From: an uncultured Pelagibacteraceae bacterium
GTDB taxonomy: Bacteria; Pseudomonadota; Alphaproteobacteria; Pelagibacterales; Pelagibacteraceae
Assembly (NCBI GenBank): GCA_902608975.1
Contig: CACLQI010000003.1
Location: 1 to 64,000, forward strand
Length of the DNA stretch: 64,000 bases
Direction of reading: 5' to 3'
Shown: piece by piece, positions 28,268 to 38,809 of the stretch
Layout of the letters: every line of letters starts with the position of its first letter
Position numbering within the stretch: the stretch's first letter is position 1
The notes under the pieces: model-generated
Seen by the model: the letters and a program-made list of their open reading frames with translations, nothing else
Database searches by the model: none
What the model was told of the DNA's origin: nothing
Translations under genes and position numbers: made by a program

Positions 28268-29198
28268 TTAATATTTTTGTTTTAAACTCCATAAATAGGT
28301 TTTCACTATTTAAATTAAATTTATTAGAATTATAGGTCATTTTATTAAATTTATTATAAAATAAAATAATATTTTCTTTTGATGTTGATTCGTTTAAAAT
28401 TTTTAAAAAGTATAATTGTATAAAATTATAAATATAATATTTAATAAAATTGTTTTTTTTATAATAACCATCGTTAATTAATAAAAATAAAAATGACTTT
28501 AAAGTAAATTTTGTTAGATCAATATCATTATCTTTTGAAAATTTAACAATGTTTATGATTTCACCTGGGGTATTGTAGTAACTAACGAGATCATAACTTA
28601 TATAATCAAATATATTAGCTCCTAAAATTGAATTAGCTATTTCAATTGATTGGTTAAATTTAAGATTTAATTTAAAAGTTAAACATCTAGACTTTAATGT
28701 ACTTTTGATACTTTTTTTGCTGTCATGCGATAATAAAAAAAAAAGATTTTCATTAGGTTCCTCTATAACTTTAAGTAATGCATTAAGAGAATTTACATTA
28801 AGATTTTCCACATTATCTATAAAAACAAATCTTGGCTTGCTATTTAAACTAGATTTATTTGTGTAGCTAAACATTTCCCTAACTTGCGAAATTTCAATAT
28901 TATTTTTATCATTAATCGTATCAATCAAATAAAAGTTGGGATGCGATTGATTTTTAATTAATTTAAATGATTTATTTTCCATACAAATAGTATTATTAGC
29001 TAAATTATATTTAAACTCTTCTTCTTGAGAAAAAATATAATTTATAAAGTGATATATCAAAGTGGATTTTCCACTACCCTTTGGTCCACTTAATAATATT
29101 TTATTTGATAGATTGTTACTATGAAAAAGCTTAACGAGTTCATTTAAATATTCACTTAAACCGTATAAATTACATTGTAGTTTTGGATTGTTATTCAT
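28260..29198 (-). CDS. holB: DNA polymerase III subunit delta'
   Basis: [18 protein letters not shown]...RFVFIDNVENLNVNSLNALLKVIEEP...STLKSRCL. Confidence 0.88.
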   Translation of the reverse strand: MNNNPKLQCNLYGLSEYLNELVKLFHSNNLSNKILLSGPKGSGKSTLIYHFINYIFSQEEEFKYNLANNTICMENKSFKLIKNQSHPNFYLIDTINDKNNIEISQVREMFSYTNKSSLNSKPRFVFIDNVENLNVNSLNALLKVIEEPNENLFFLLSHDSKKSIKSTLKSRCLTFKLNLKFNQSIEIANSILGANIFDYISYDLVSYYNTPGEIINIVKFSKDNDIDLTKFTLKSFLFLLINDGYYKKNNFIKYYIYNFIQLYFLKILNESTSKENIILFYNKFNKMTYNSNKFNLNSENLFMEFKTKILNG

Positions 29199-29812
29199 TT
29201 TGTTAACTTTTTAAATTCAGAAATTATAATTTTTTTATTTGTTAATATACTTTTATTAGAATCAATAATTTTATACTTATTTTTATTTTTTGCATATAAT
29301 TTTAAATATCCATTTTGCACCTTAGTGTAAAAACTCATTTTAAATTTATCATATCTGTTTAAAGTCTTACGTTTTAATAATCTGTTTTTCATATTTTTTT
29401 TACTTACTAAATTTAAAAATGTAAGATTAGTTTTAAAATTTTTTAAAAGAAAACTATTAATAGAATTTATTAAATTTATGTTAATACCCATACCATAATG
29501 TTGGTAAGCTAGTGTAGAATCTGTAAATCTATCAATTAATATAACTTTTTTTTTATAATTTTTTATAAGTAAATTTTGTAAATTCTCATTTCTTGCAGCT
29601 AAATATAAAAGTAGGTCAGTGTTTTTGTGAAATTTAGATTTGTTATTAAGAATTAGTTTCCTTATTTTTTCTGAATTAAAATGGCCTCCGGGTTCTCTGA
29701 TTTTTATAAATTTAATTTTTCTTTTTTTTAAAAAATTAGACAAGTGTTTTATGTGTAAAGTTTTACCTGAACCTTCAACACCTTCAAAAACGACTATAGG
29801 TTTTTTATACAT
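29195..29812 (-). CDS. tmk: Thymidylate kinase
   Basis: VVFEGVEGSGKTLHIKHLSNFL...REPGG...LIDRFTDSTLAYQHYG. Confidence 0.92.
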   Translation of the reverse strand: MYKKPIVVFEGVEGSGKTLHIKHLSNFLKKRKIKFIKIREPGGHFNSEKIRKLILNNKSKFHKNTDLLLYLAARNENLQNLLIKNYKKKVILIDRFTDSTLAYQHYGMGININLINSINSFLLKNFKTNLTFLNLVSKKNMKNRLLKRKTLNRYDKFKMSFYTKVQNGYLKLYAKNKNKYKIIDSNKSILTNKKIIISEFKKLTK

Positions 29813-30956
29813 CGCCCCAGATTAAATAGTTTATTGACTTTATTAACCTGTTAATAATGTTTAATTTTTTAATGTCTTCAAACGCTAAAACTTCATATTC
29901 GTTTATTATTTCATCTTTATAAAAAATTTTTAAAATACCTAAAACATCATTTTTTTTAATAGGTGCTTTTACTGGCCCTTGATATTCAACTACAGCTTTA
30001 AGATATCTTTTTCTAGCTTTTGGAATTGTTTTGTATACGTTTTTATTAACATAAACTTTAACTTTATCTTTATTTCCCAACCAAACATCCAATTCTGTTA
30101 ATTCAGAATCTTTTTTTACTATCTCGATCAAATCGAAATGTGTCCTGCCCCATGCAAGTAGTTTTGCAGATTCTCTCGATCTCTCTTTTTTAGTTTTAAA
30201 TCCGCTAGCTACAGCAATTAATCTTCTATTCTTTCTATATATCGATGATGCTAGAGAATATTTTTCTACAGCCAAATACCCAGTTTTAATTCCGTCGGCA
30301 CCTATATTTTTGTATAATAATGGATTTCTATTTCCTTGGGTAATTGGATCTCCTCCTGTTCTGTCCCATGTAAATTCTTTTTCTTTAAAATATTCATAAT
30401 AGCTTGGATAATTTTTTATAAGATAGTTTGACATCAACAAAATATCTCTGACCGTTGAATAATTGTCAGGATCGTTTATTCCTGATGAGTTAGAAAAATT
30501 TGTATTATTCATTCCTATTTCTTTTGCTTTTGATGTCATCAAAACAGCAAATTCTTCTTCAGATCCAGCTATACCTTCCGCAAGAGCTACACATGCATCA
30601 TTACCAGATGCAACGATTATACCTTTTAATAAATTTTCTACTGAAACTTCGTCATTTACCATTATAAACATTGATGAAAAACCAGCTTGGGATAAACGCC
30701 ATGCATTTTCTGATATCATAAACTTATCGTCTAAACTTAAATCACCTTTTTTAATTAACTCAAATGCTATTATTGAAGTCATAATTTTAGTCATAGATGC
30801 GGGATAGATTTCTCTGTCTGCATCTTTTTCAAAAAGTATCTCACCAGATTGGTAGTCTTGAAGAATTACAGTAGGAGCTTTTATGTCAAATTTAGCAATT
30901 GCAAAAGTGCTTATTAATAAATTGAATAAAATAAAATATAATAAATGCTTAATCAT
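29805..30956 (-). CDS. D-alanyl-D-alanine carboxypeptidase (DacA/DacC-type)
   Basis: REIYPASMTKIMTSIIAFE (SxxK), SGNDA (SxN), DGIKTGYL (KTG). Confidence 0.92.
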   Translation of the reverse strand: MIKHLLYFILFNLLISTFAIAKFDIKAPTVILQDYQSGEILFEKDADREIYPASMTKIMTSIIAFELIKKGDLSLDDKFMISENAWRLSQAGFSSMFIMVNDEVSVENLLKGIIVASGNDACVALAEGIAGSEEEFAVLMTSKAKEIGMNNTNFSNSSGINDPDNYSTVRDILLMSNYLIKNYPSYYEYFKEKEFTWDRTGGDPITQGNRNPLLYKNIGADGIKTGYLAVEKYSLASSIYRKNRRLIAVASGFKTKKERSRESAKLLAWGRTHFDLIEIVKKDSELTELDVWLGNKDKVKVYVNKNVYKTIPKARKRYLKAVVEYQGPVKAPIKKNDVLGILKIFYKDEIINEYEVLAFEDIKKLNIINRLIKSINYLIWGDV

Positions 30957-31704
30957 TTTTAATAATTTCTATATTTTCAAAGTTTAGCATATTTATATCA
31001 TTAAATGTTTTTTTTAGAGTGATTAAGTCATCAAATGGACCTAAAAAAACTCTGTAATTTGTTTCAGAAAGAGATTTAAGGTTAATTTTATCAACTGTAG
31101 TCTCCTCTTTAATTCTTTCTATCATTAAATTAGCTGAATCAATAAAATAAAAATCCGCAATTTTAATTATATATGAGAATTTATTTTTATTAACTTTTTT
31201 TACCATTTTTTTATTTGAACTTAAATCATTAATACTTATAGATTCAACTGGAGCTTTATTTGCGACTTTTTTCTCTTCTTCAAAAGTTTTTGCTTTTTTT
31301 GCAACAAAAGAAGAATTGTTTAATATTTCAGTAATTTCAATATAAGGCTCTTTTAAATCTAATTCAATAGCTGTTGCTATACGTTTTGTTATCACGGAAT
31401 TGTTAAAATTTGGATATTTCGAATTTTTTCCAACTTTAACAATTATAGATTTATTATTCATATTATTTTTAATCTTCACTGTTGACCCTTTTTTTAAATT
31501 TTTCTGAAGAACTACCAAATCTCTATCGTCTAATTTTGATGATATAATTTTTTTTTCGTAAAGCTTGTAATCATAAACTAAAGCAAAACCATTATTTTTA
31601 AATCCAGATTTAATTGATCTTTCATCTACTTTATTAGTAGTTTTATTAATTGAACAAGAGTTTATCAGAATAAGAAATAAAAATATAAAAAATTTATAAT
31701 TCAT
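30949..31704 (-). CDS. RlpA-like lipoprotein with C-terminal SPOR-like domain
   Basis: Lipobox-like LINSCS; double-psi-beta-barrel-like central region; C-terminal YRVFLGPFDDL. Confidence 0.7.
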   Translation of the reverse strand: MNYKFFIFLFLILINSCSINKTTNKVDERSIKSGFKNNGFALVYDYKLYEKKIISSKLDDRDLVVLQKNLKKGSTVKIKNNMNNKSIIVKVGKNSKYPNFNNSVITKRIATAIELDLKEPYIEITEILNNSSFVAKKAKTFEEEKKVANKAPVESISINDLSSNKKMVKKVNKNKFSYIIKIADFYFIDSANLMIERIKEETTVDKINLKSLSETNYRVFLGPFDDLITLKKTFNDINMLNFENIEIIKND

Positions 31705-32695
31705 TAGATATTTTATCTTTTAATGTGCAAACAGCTAAAGCAAATCTTAACGAGCGGTTCCATTTTAAAATTAATTCATAATTATCAAATGTTAAATATG
31801 CAGGTGCCAAATTTTCTGCATCAGGAATAATATCTTTATCGGGAGTTATCACTCCTATTATAACTTTATCAGATAATTTTAATTTTTCATTATTTAATAT
31901 ATATTTTTTAATTTTATTATAACTAGTTTTGTTTTTGATTTTTCTCGCTGAAGTATTTAAATATTTTTTTGGTATTTTATTTGAAAGTTTAGCACTTTTA
32001 AAACATGTATTATTTTTTTTCCATCCAATTTTATTGATATAATTAGCAGCAGAAGCAAACGAATCTTCTATTTCTTTTAATTGAATTACACTGTTATTGT
32101 CATAATCAATAGCATAACTTTTTATTGTTGACGGCATAAACTGAAAATTTCCAAATGCTCCAGCCCATGAACCATAAAGTATGTTATAGTCAATTATACC
32201 TTGATCTATTAATTGAAGAATTGTTATTAATTCACTAGTAAAAAAATCTCTTCTTCTTTTATCATAACTTAATGTAGCAAGTGATGATAAAATATCCATT
32301 TTTCCAAGATATTTTCCAAAATTAGTTTCTATGCCCATAAGTGCTAATAATAATTCTTTTTCAACCAAAAATTCTTTTTCTACTTGATCTATCAATTTTT
32401 TATTTTGTTTATAAATTTTAATAGCATTTTTAACTTTTTTAGATGAGGTTCTTTTGCTTATATATGTTTTTGTATCTTCATAAAATTCAGGTTGAAATCT
32501 ATCATACTCTATAACCTTAGGATTAAATTTAACTTTAGACATAGATATATTAAAAGTTTGTTCTGAAATTCCATTTTTAATAGCAAGTTTTTTAAATGAT
32601 TTAAGCCATATATCAAAGCTTTCGTCGGCAGCGTATACATTTGAGAGAAATGTAATATAAAAGAAAATTAATAAAATTTTATAAATTTTTTTCAT
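31694..32695 (-). CDS. Lytic murein transglycosylase (MltB-like)
   Basis: LLALMGIETNFGKYLGKMDILSSLATLSYDKRRRDFF...GSWAGAFGNFQFMPST. Confidence 0.9.
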   Translation of the reverse strand: MKKIYKILLIFFYITFLSNVYAADESFDIWLKSFKKLAIKNGISEQTFNISMSKVKFNPKVIEYDRFQPEFYEDTKTYISKRTSSKKVKNAIKIYKQNKKLIDQVEKEFLVEKELLLALMGIETNFGKYLGKMDILSSLATLSYDKRRRDFFTSELITILQLIDQGIIDYNILYGSWAGAFGNFQFMPSTIKSYAIDYDNNSVIQLKEIEDSFASAANYINKIGWKKNNTCFKSAKLSNKIPKKYLNTSARKIKNKTSYNKIKKYILNNEKLKLSDKVIIGVITPDKDIIPDAENLAPAYLTFDNYELILKWNRSLRFALAVCTLKDKISNEL

Positions 32696-33560
32696 ATAAA
32701 TCCTTTAGATAAATAAATACAGCTATCCATATAATAATAAAACTAATTAACTTGTTCATAGTGAAAGGCTCATTAAAGTAAAAAAAACCAAGTAAAAATT
32801 GACTTGTTGGTGTCACAAAAAATATTAACCCTGAGGTTGCCATTGTTGTTTTCTCCAAGCCTTTAATAAACAAAAATAAAGGAATCACAGTCATGACCCC
32901 TCCTAGAAACAACAATAATATATTAATAGGTTCATCTATAGTGAAGTTATTGTGACCAGATTTATAAATAAAATACCAGATAACAAGTGAAATTGGTAAA
33001 ATATATAAGCTTTCAATAAATAACCCTACATCTGTATCAACATTTATTTTTTTTCTTAATAAATTATAAAAACCCCAAAAAAAAGCTACCAAGAATCCTA
33101 TCCATGGGAACGATTCTAAATTAAAAAGTAAATATAAAGATGATATAATTACAGCAAAAATTGCTAATTTTCTTTGAGCATTAATTTCTTCTTTTAAAAA
33201 AATATATCCCAAAAATACATTTAATATAGGAAAAATAAAATAACCGTAACTAGCATCGATAATTTTATTTACTGAAATAGCATAAATCCAAGTACCCCAA
33301 TTTAAAAAAATTAATATACTTGTTAAAAAAAGAATTATTAAATTTTTTTTTTGTTTAAGTATTTTTTTAAAAACATAAAATTTTTTAAATACTAGAGTTG
33401 ATATAAATAAAATTAAACATGTCCAAATTAATCTATGAATTGTAACTTCTAAGGCACCCAACGAAGAAATATGTTTAAAAAAAACTGTACCTAATATACC
33501 CCACCATAATGATCCAGCGGTTGCATAAAATATTCCTTTTTTAAACTGAGATTGCTTCAT
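32679..33560 (-). CDS. rarD: RarD-type EamA transporter
   Basis: GTVFFKHISSLGALEVTIHRLIW...NWGTWIYAISVNKIIDASYGYFIFPILNVFLGYIFLKE. Confidence 0.88.
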   Translation of the reverse strand: MKQSQFKKGIFYATAGSLWWGILGTVFFKHISSLGALEVTIHRLIWTCLILFISTLVFKKFYVFKKILKQKKNLIILFLTSILIFLNWGTWIYAISVNKIIDASYGYFIFPILNVFLGYIFLKEEINAQRKLAIFAVIISSLYLLFNLESFPWIGFLVAFFWGFYNLLRKKINVDTDVGLFIESLYILPISLVIWYFIYKSGHNNFTIDEPINILLLFLGGVMTVIPLFLFIKGLEKTTMATSGLIFFVTPTSQFLLGFFYFNEPFTMNKLISFIIIWIAVFIYLKDLYEKNL

Positions 33561-33638
33561 AAAATAATTTGAATTCTATTCTTTTATATATCATTTTTAA
33601 GTTGAAAAGGTTCTAAAATCGGATAAACACTAGCGCAT

Positions 33639-33728
33639 GGAGAGATGGCTGAGCGGTTGAAAGCACCGGTCTTGAAAACCGGCAAAGGGGCAACTCTTTC
33701 CTGGGTTCGAATCCCAGTCTCTCCGCCA
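33639..33728 (+). tRNA. tRNA-Ser (TGA), CCA encoded
   Basis: GGAGAGATGGCTGAGCGGTTGAAAGCACCGGTCTTGAAAACCGGCAAAGGGGCAACTCTTTCCTGGGTTCGAATCCCAGTCTCTCCGCCA. Confidence 0.96.
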
Positions 33729-33983
33729 TCATAACTGAAAATCTTGAAATTTTTTTACTAATTTTGTATTTCTAAATTTTAATTTCGATTCATTTTTTTT
33801 AATAGATATTAGATTTTCATCATCCAAATTAACTAAACTATCAAGTTCTTTAAGCTGATTTATATCAATTTCATTAATGATTGATTTAACAAAACTAGTA
33901 ACTAATATATCCATTTCTTTTGATCCTCTATACGAGGCCCTATAAATAATTTTATTTTTAAGATCTTCTTTATTTTGTGACAT
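33729..33983 (-). CDS. sdhE: Succinate dehydrogenase FAD-assembly factor (SdhE/SDHAF2-like)
   Basis: KIIYRASYRGSKEMDILVTSFV (RxxYRGxKExD); start moved to internal Met MSQNKEDL. Confidence 0.82.
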   Translation of the reverse strand: MSQNKEDLKNKIIYRASYRGSKEMDILVTSFVKSIINEIDINQLKELDSLVNLDDENLISIKKNESKLKFRNTKLVKKFQDFQL

Positions 33984-34000
33984 AACTATATAATTAAAGA

Positions 34001-36040
34001 ATGACTTCCTATGAATATTTGTTATCAGATATAGATACCATAAAAGGTATTGGAAATAAAACTGCAAAATTATTTAAAAAAAAAAATATTAATACTATTT
34101 TTGATCTTCTTTGGAGTTTACCTAGAGATTTCATTGATAGAGAAAACTTAGTTAAAATTAATGAGTTACAAATAGGTAAAATTCAAACAATTGTAATAGA
34201 TGTAAAAAAATATGTTTTTCCTAGAGTGAGAAACTTGCCTAATAGAGTGTTGTGTGAAGATGATACAGGAAAATTAGAATGTGTTTTTTTTAATAGTTAT
34301 GAAGGATATATTAAAAAAATTCTTCCTATTAATGCAAAAGTAACAATAAGTGGAAAAATTGGATATTATAAAAAAAAATATCAAATAACAAATCCAACAC
34401 ATATATCGTCAGATAATAATTCTGTTAAAAAGATATTTACAAATTATAATTTAACAGATGGATTAAATGAAAAAAAATACTATAAAATAATTAATGATGT
34501 TTTAGAAAATATCCCAGATTTAAAAGAATGGCATAGACCTGAAATATTAAATAAATTCAACAATATATCTTGGAAAGATTCTATATTAGAACTTCACAAT
34601 CCAAAAAATATAAAAAGAAAAGGTTTTTTTTTAAATAGACTAATATTTGATGAAATTATTTCAACTTTTTTAATTAATTCAAATATTAGAAATAATATTA
34701 AAAAAATTAAAAAAAGAAAAAAAATTTTTGGTTTAAAGCCTTTTAACAGTATTAAAAAAAAAATAAATTATAAGCTTACAAACGACCAAATTAATGCACT
34801 GGAAGAAATAAATAGAGACCTTAAATCAGATAAAAAAATGTTTAGGCTTTTGCAAGGTGATGTTGGTAGCGGAAAAACAATTGTTGCTCTTATAGCGTCA
34901 TTAAATGTAATAAAAAGTAGTTGTCAAGTTGGATTTATGGCTCCCACTGAAATTTTGGCAAAACAACATTATGAGCTAGCAAAGAAATTATTTGATAAAA
35001 AAATAAATGTAGCACTTTTAACAAGCAAAACTGATTATAAGGAACGCAAAAAAATCTTAGATAACTTAAATAAAAATAAAATTAATATGTTAATTGGTAC
35101 ACATTCTTTGTTTCAAGATAAAATAAAATTTTTTAATTTAGGACTAATAATAATAGACGAACAACATAAATTTGGAGTAAAACAAAGAAAAAAATTATCT
35201 GACAAAGGTGGTGATGATTGTGATATTTTGGTTATGTCTGCAACCCCAATACCGAGAACTATGGTTATGACAATCTTCGGAGATATGGATACGTCGGTTA
35301 TTAAAAATAAACCCAAAAATAGAAAGGAGATAAAAACTTACAGTAAACTTGATACTAAACTTGATGAAATTATTTCATTTGTTAAAAAACAAATAAATAA
35401 TAATAATCAAATATTTTGGGTATGTCCTCTAATTGAAGAGTCTAAAAAAATTGACCATCAATCTGCTATACAAAGATACGAGAGTCTAAAAAAGAAATTT
35501 AATTATAAAGTTGGATTATTACATGGATCAATGGAAAAAGATAAGAAGAATGATATATTGTTAAAATTTTTAAATAAGGAAATTGACATTCTTGTATCTA
35601 CTACTGTAATTGAGGTTGGAATAGATTTTCCCGATGCAAATTTAATAATAATCGAAAATGCGAACAAATTTGGTCTTTCTCAACTACATCAACTAAGAGG
35701 AAGAGTTGGTAGAGGATATAAGGACTCATATTGTATACTAATGTTTAAATCTAGTTTGAGCGAAAATGCGAGAAAAAGAATTAATATATTAAAAAATACT
35801 AATGATGGTTTTAAAATATCAGAAGAAGACATGAAATTAAGAGGTTATGGAGATTTACTTGGTTTTAAACAAAGTGGTATTCAAAGCTTTAGATTAGCAG
35901 ATCCAGTTATAAATGAGGATTTATTCTTACTTGCTGAAAAGGAAATTAAAAAAATTGAATTAGAAAAAATAAATATAGATAAATATCTTCCATTACTTAA
36001 ATTGTATGATAGAGCAGATATATTGAACGATTTGGCTTAA
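34001..36040 (+). CDS. recG: ATP-dependent DNA helicase RecG
   Basis: LLQGDVGSGKTIVALIA, IIDEQHKFGVKQR, MSATPIPRT, QLHQLRGRVGRG. Confidence 0.95.
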   Translation: MTSYEYLLSDIDTIKGIGNKTAKLFKKKNINTIFDLLWSLPRDFIDRENLVKINELQIGKIQTIVIDVKKYVFPRVRNLPNRVLCEDDTGKLECVFFNSYEGYIKKILPINAKVTISGKIGYYKKKYQITNPTHISSDNNSVKKIFTNYNLTDGLNEKKYYKIINDVLENIPDLKEWHRPEILNKFNNISWKDSILELHNPKNIKRKGFFLNRLIFDEIISTFLINSNIRNNIKKIKKRKKIFGLKPFNSIKKKINYKLTNDQINALEEINRDLKSDKKMFRLLQGDVGSGKTIVALIASLNVIKSSCQVGFMAPTEILAKQHYELAKKLFDKKINVALLTSKTDYKERKKILDNLNKNKINMLIGTHSLFQDKIKFFNLGLIIIDEQHKFGVKQRKKLSDKGGDDCDILVMSATPIPRTMVMTIFGDMDTSVIKNKPKNRKEIKTYSKLDTKLDEIISFVKKQINNNNQIFWVCPLIEESKKIDHQSAIQRYESLKKKFNYKVGLLHGSMEKDKKNDILLKFLNKEIDILVSTTVIEVGIDFPDANLIIIENANKFGLSQLHQLRGRVGRGYKDSYCILMFKSSLSENARKRINILKNTNDGFKISEEDMKLRGYGDLLGFKQSGIQSFRLADPVINEDLFLLAEKEIKKIELEKINIDKYLPLLKLYDRADILNDLA

Positions 36041-36654
36041 TTTTTAGGATTAGATGTTCCTGCAGATACAATAAATTTGGAAGCTTCTTCAAATGTCATA
36101 TTTAAAAAAATTAGATCTTTTTTTGGAAACATAATTAGAAATCCACTAGTAGGATTCGGAGTTGTTGGAATAAAAACATTAACTAATTTTTCATTTGTTT
36201 TAGCAGACATTTCAGTTTTATTATCTTTGGTTGCAAAACCAACTGCCCAAGAACCTTTCTTTGGATACTCTACTAACACAACTGATTTTTTACTATTATC
36301 TTTTTTTGTAAAAGTTTCTGTCATTTGACCTATAGCTGAATAGATTGTTCTTAAAATTGGTATCTTTTTGAATAGGTCATCTATTAACTGTAAAAATTTT
36401 TTCCCTAAAAATGATAATGATAAACCTCCCACTATAGTAATTATAACTATAGATAAAATAATTTCTAAACCAGGTATTGAGAAAGGCAAATAAGTGTTAG
36501 GGTTAATTTTTTCGGGAATCAATTTTGAAGAAATACCAATTAAAAATTTAGTTAAATAAAGAGTAATACCAATTGGTATTAATACCACTACTCCTGTAAA
36601 AAAATAGTTACGAAGTTTCAATACTATAGATTTCTTTTTTTTCTTAATAAGCAT
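36037..36654 (-). CDS. DUF502-family membrane protein
   Basis: FFTGVVVLIPIGITLYLTKFL...PILRTIYSAIGQMTETF..NPTSGFLIMFPKKDLIFLNMTFEEASKFIVSAG. Confidence 0.85.
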   Translation of the reverse strand: MLIKKKKKSIVLKLRNYFFTGVVVLIPIGITLYLTKFLIGISSKLIPEKINPNTYLPFSIPGLEIILSIVIITIVGGLSLSFLGKKFLQLIDDLFKKIPILRTIYSAIGQMTETFTKKDNSKKSVVLVEYPKKGSWAVGFATKDNKTEMSAKTNEKLVNVFIPTTPNPTSGFLIMFPKKDLIFLNMTFEEASKFIVSAGTSNPKN

Positions 36655-36697
36655 AGTCTGTTGTGATTTATAGTAAATTATATAATATATTAAGGAA

Positions 36698-37519
36698 ATG
36701 GATAGAAGAAAATTTTTAACATTTATGGGTTGCGGCTGTTGTAATCTAATATTACCGTCGTGTGGAACAACACCTATAACCGATCGTAGACAATTAAAAT
36801 TAATACCCGAGGCAAAGTTAAATGCCCAAGCTGCTCAGATATATGAAAAAGTCAAAGAAAAAGAAAAACTAATAACTAATACTAAAGAAATTAATCAAAT
36901 AAAAAATATTGGTAAAAAAATGCAAGATTCTATTAGTGAATATTTTTATCAAAGTAATCAAAGTGACCCTACTGCATACTTTGATTGGGAATATATTTTG
37001 ATAGATAATAAAAAAATAAGAAATGCATGGTGTATGCCGGGCGGTAAAATTGCAGTTTACACAGGAATGTTAGAAGTTACTAAAAACGAAGATGGACTTG
37101 CCGCTGTTATGGGGCATGAAATTGCTCACGCTGTTGCAAAACATTCTGTTGAAAGAGCAAGTAGAAATGCTGTAATTAATGTAGCTACTCAAATTACAGA
37201 TGTTCTATCAGGAGGAAAATTATCTCAAGTTAATAGAACAACCGGAATGAATACAGTTGGTCTTCTTACAAGAATAGGAATTTTTAACCCATTTAACAGA
37301 AAACAAGAAAGTGAAGCTGATTATTTGGGTTTAATTTTTTCATCTTTATCAGGTTATGATATTAGAGAAACTCCTTTGTTGTGGGACAGAATGAAAGAAG
37401 TCAATAAAGGAAAAAAAGTTCCCGAGTTCATGAGCACTCACCCTTCAGAGGACAACAGAATTAAAAAAATTAATGAATGGATATACCAAGTGATGATTGA
37501 GTATCCACCAAATACATAA
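36698..37519 (+). CDS. M48-family metalloprotease with twin-Arg-type N-terminus
   Basis: MDRRKFLTFMGCGCC; HEIAHAVAKHSVER zinc site; ESEADYLGL. Confidence 0.9.
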   Translation: MDRRKFLTFMGCGCCNLILPSCGTTPITDRRQLKLIPEAKLNAQAAQIYEKVKEKEKLITNTKEINQIKNIGKKMQDSISEYFYQSNQSDPTAYFDWEYILIDNKKIRNAWCMPGGKIAVYTGMLEVTKNEDGLAAVMGHEIAHAVAKHSVERASRNAVINVATQITDVLSGGKLSQVNRTTGMNTVGLLTRIGIFNPFNRKQESEADYLGLIFSSLSGYDIRETPLLWDRMKEVNKGKKVPEFMSTHPSEDNRIKKINEWIYQVMIEYPPNT

Positions 37520-37562
37520 AAAAATACATTTTGAAAAATATCACCAATAAAATGAAACTTTG

Positions 37563-37638
<76 letters not shown>

Positions 37639-37689
37639 AACAGAAAAAACTTATAGACTTTTTTTTAAAATAATCAATGTGTATTAATA

Positions 37690-38802
37690 TTACAACTTGT
37701 TAATATATCTATCATGAAAATCATCAAAAGTGCCATTTTTAATATTAACTCTAATTGATTCCATTAGTTCTTGATAAAAATTAATATTATGCAGAGTTAG
37801 TAACATTGATGCAAGAATTTCATTAGTATTAAATAAGTGATTTAAATAATTTTTACTGTATTTATTAAGATTAAAATTTTCACATTTTGGATCTAAAGGT
37901 CTGTTATCTTTTTTATATTTGGAATTTCTTATATTAATTCTACCGTTCCATGTAAATGCAAGACCAGTTCTACCTGATCTTGTTGGCAAAACACAGTCAA
38001 ACATGTCTATACCTCTTTTAACAGCACCCAAAATATCAGAAGGTGTTCCTACACCCATCAAATATCTAGGTTTATTTTCAGGCATTAAATTTTTTAAACT
38101 ATCTAAAATTTTAAACATTTCTTTTTGAGTCTCGCCGACAGCTAAACCACCAATAGCATAACCATCAAAATTTATTTTAATAAGTTCTTTTAATGATACT
38201 TGTCTCAAGTCATCAAACAAACCACCTTGTACAATTCCAAATAAAGCTTTATGTTTAATATTTCCAAATTCTTTTTTAGATCTCTTTGCCCAATAAACTG
38301 ATAATTCCATTGATTTTTTAATTAATCTATAATCTTTTGATTTTTTTGGACACTCGTCCATAACCATTAAAATATCTGAATTTAAACCTTTTTGTATTTT
38401 TATACTTTCTTCAGGACTTAAAATAAATTTTTTTCCATCAATATGAGAGTTAAATATTGCACCTTTTTCTCTATCAACTTTGTTTAATTTAGATAGTGAC
38501 ATTACTTGAAAACCACCAGAATCAGTTAATATTGGAAGAGGACAGTTCATAAATGAATGGAGACCACCTGCTTCTTTTATTCTATCAACACCAGGTCTTA
38601 ACATTAAATGGTACGTATTTGACAATATGATTTCCGAACCGGTTTTGATAATATCGTCTATAAATGCAGCTTTAATTGTTGCCTGAGTTCCTACTGGCAT
38701 AAAGGCAGGTGTATTTATTATTCCTCTATGTGTTTTTATCTGAGCACATCTGGAATGTTTATTTTTTTCAACTACATTAAAAGAAAATTTTTTTAATGCC
38801 AT
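37690..38802 (-). CDS. tgt: Queuine tRNA-ribosyltransferase
   Basis: TPAFMPVGTQATIKA...ILTDSGGFQVMSLSKLNKV...FDCVLPTRSGRTGLAFT. Confidence 0.95.
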   Translation of the reverse strand: MALKKFSFNVVEKNKHSRCAQIKTHRGIINTPAFMPVGTQATIKAAFIDDIIKTGSEIILSNTYHLMLRPGVDRIKEAGGLHSFMNCPLPILTDSGGFQVMSLSKLNKVDREKGAIFNSHIDGKKFILSPEESIKIQKGLNSDILMVMDECPKKSKDYRLIKKSMELSVYWAKRSKKEFGNIKHKALFGIVQGGLFDDLRQVSLKELIKINFDGYAIGGLAVGETQKEMFKILDSLKNLMPENKPRYLMGVGTPSDILGAVKRGIDMFDCVLPTRSGRTGLAFTWNGRINIRNSKYKKDNRPLDPKCENFNLNKYSKNYLNHLFNTNEILASMLLTLHNINFYQELMESIRVNIKNGTFDDFHDRYINKL

Positions 38803-38809
38803 TAAGACT

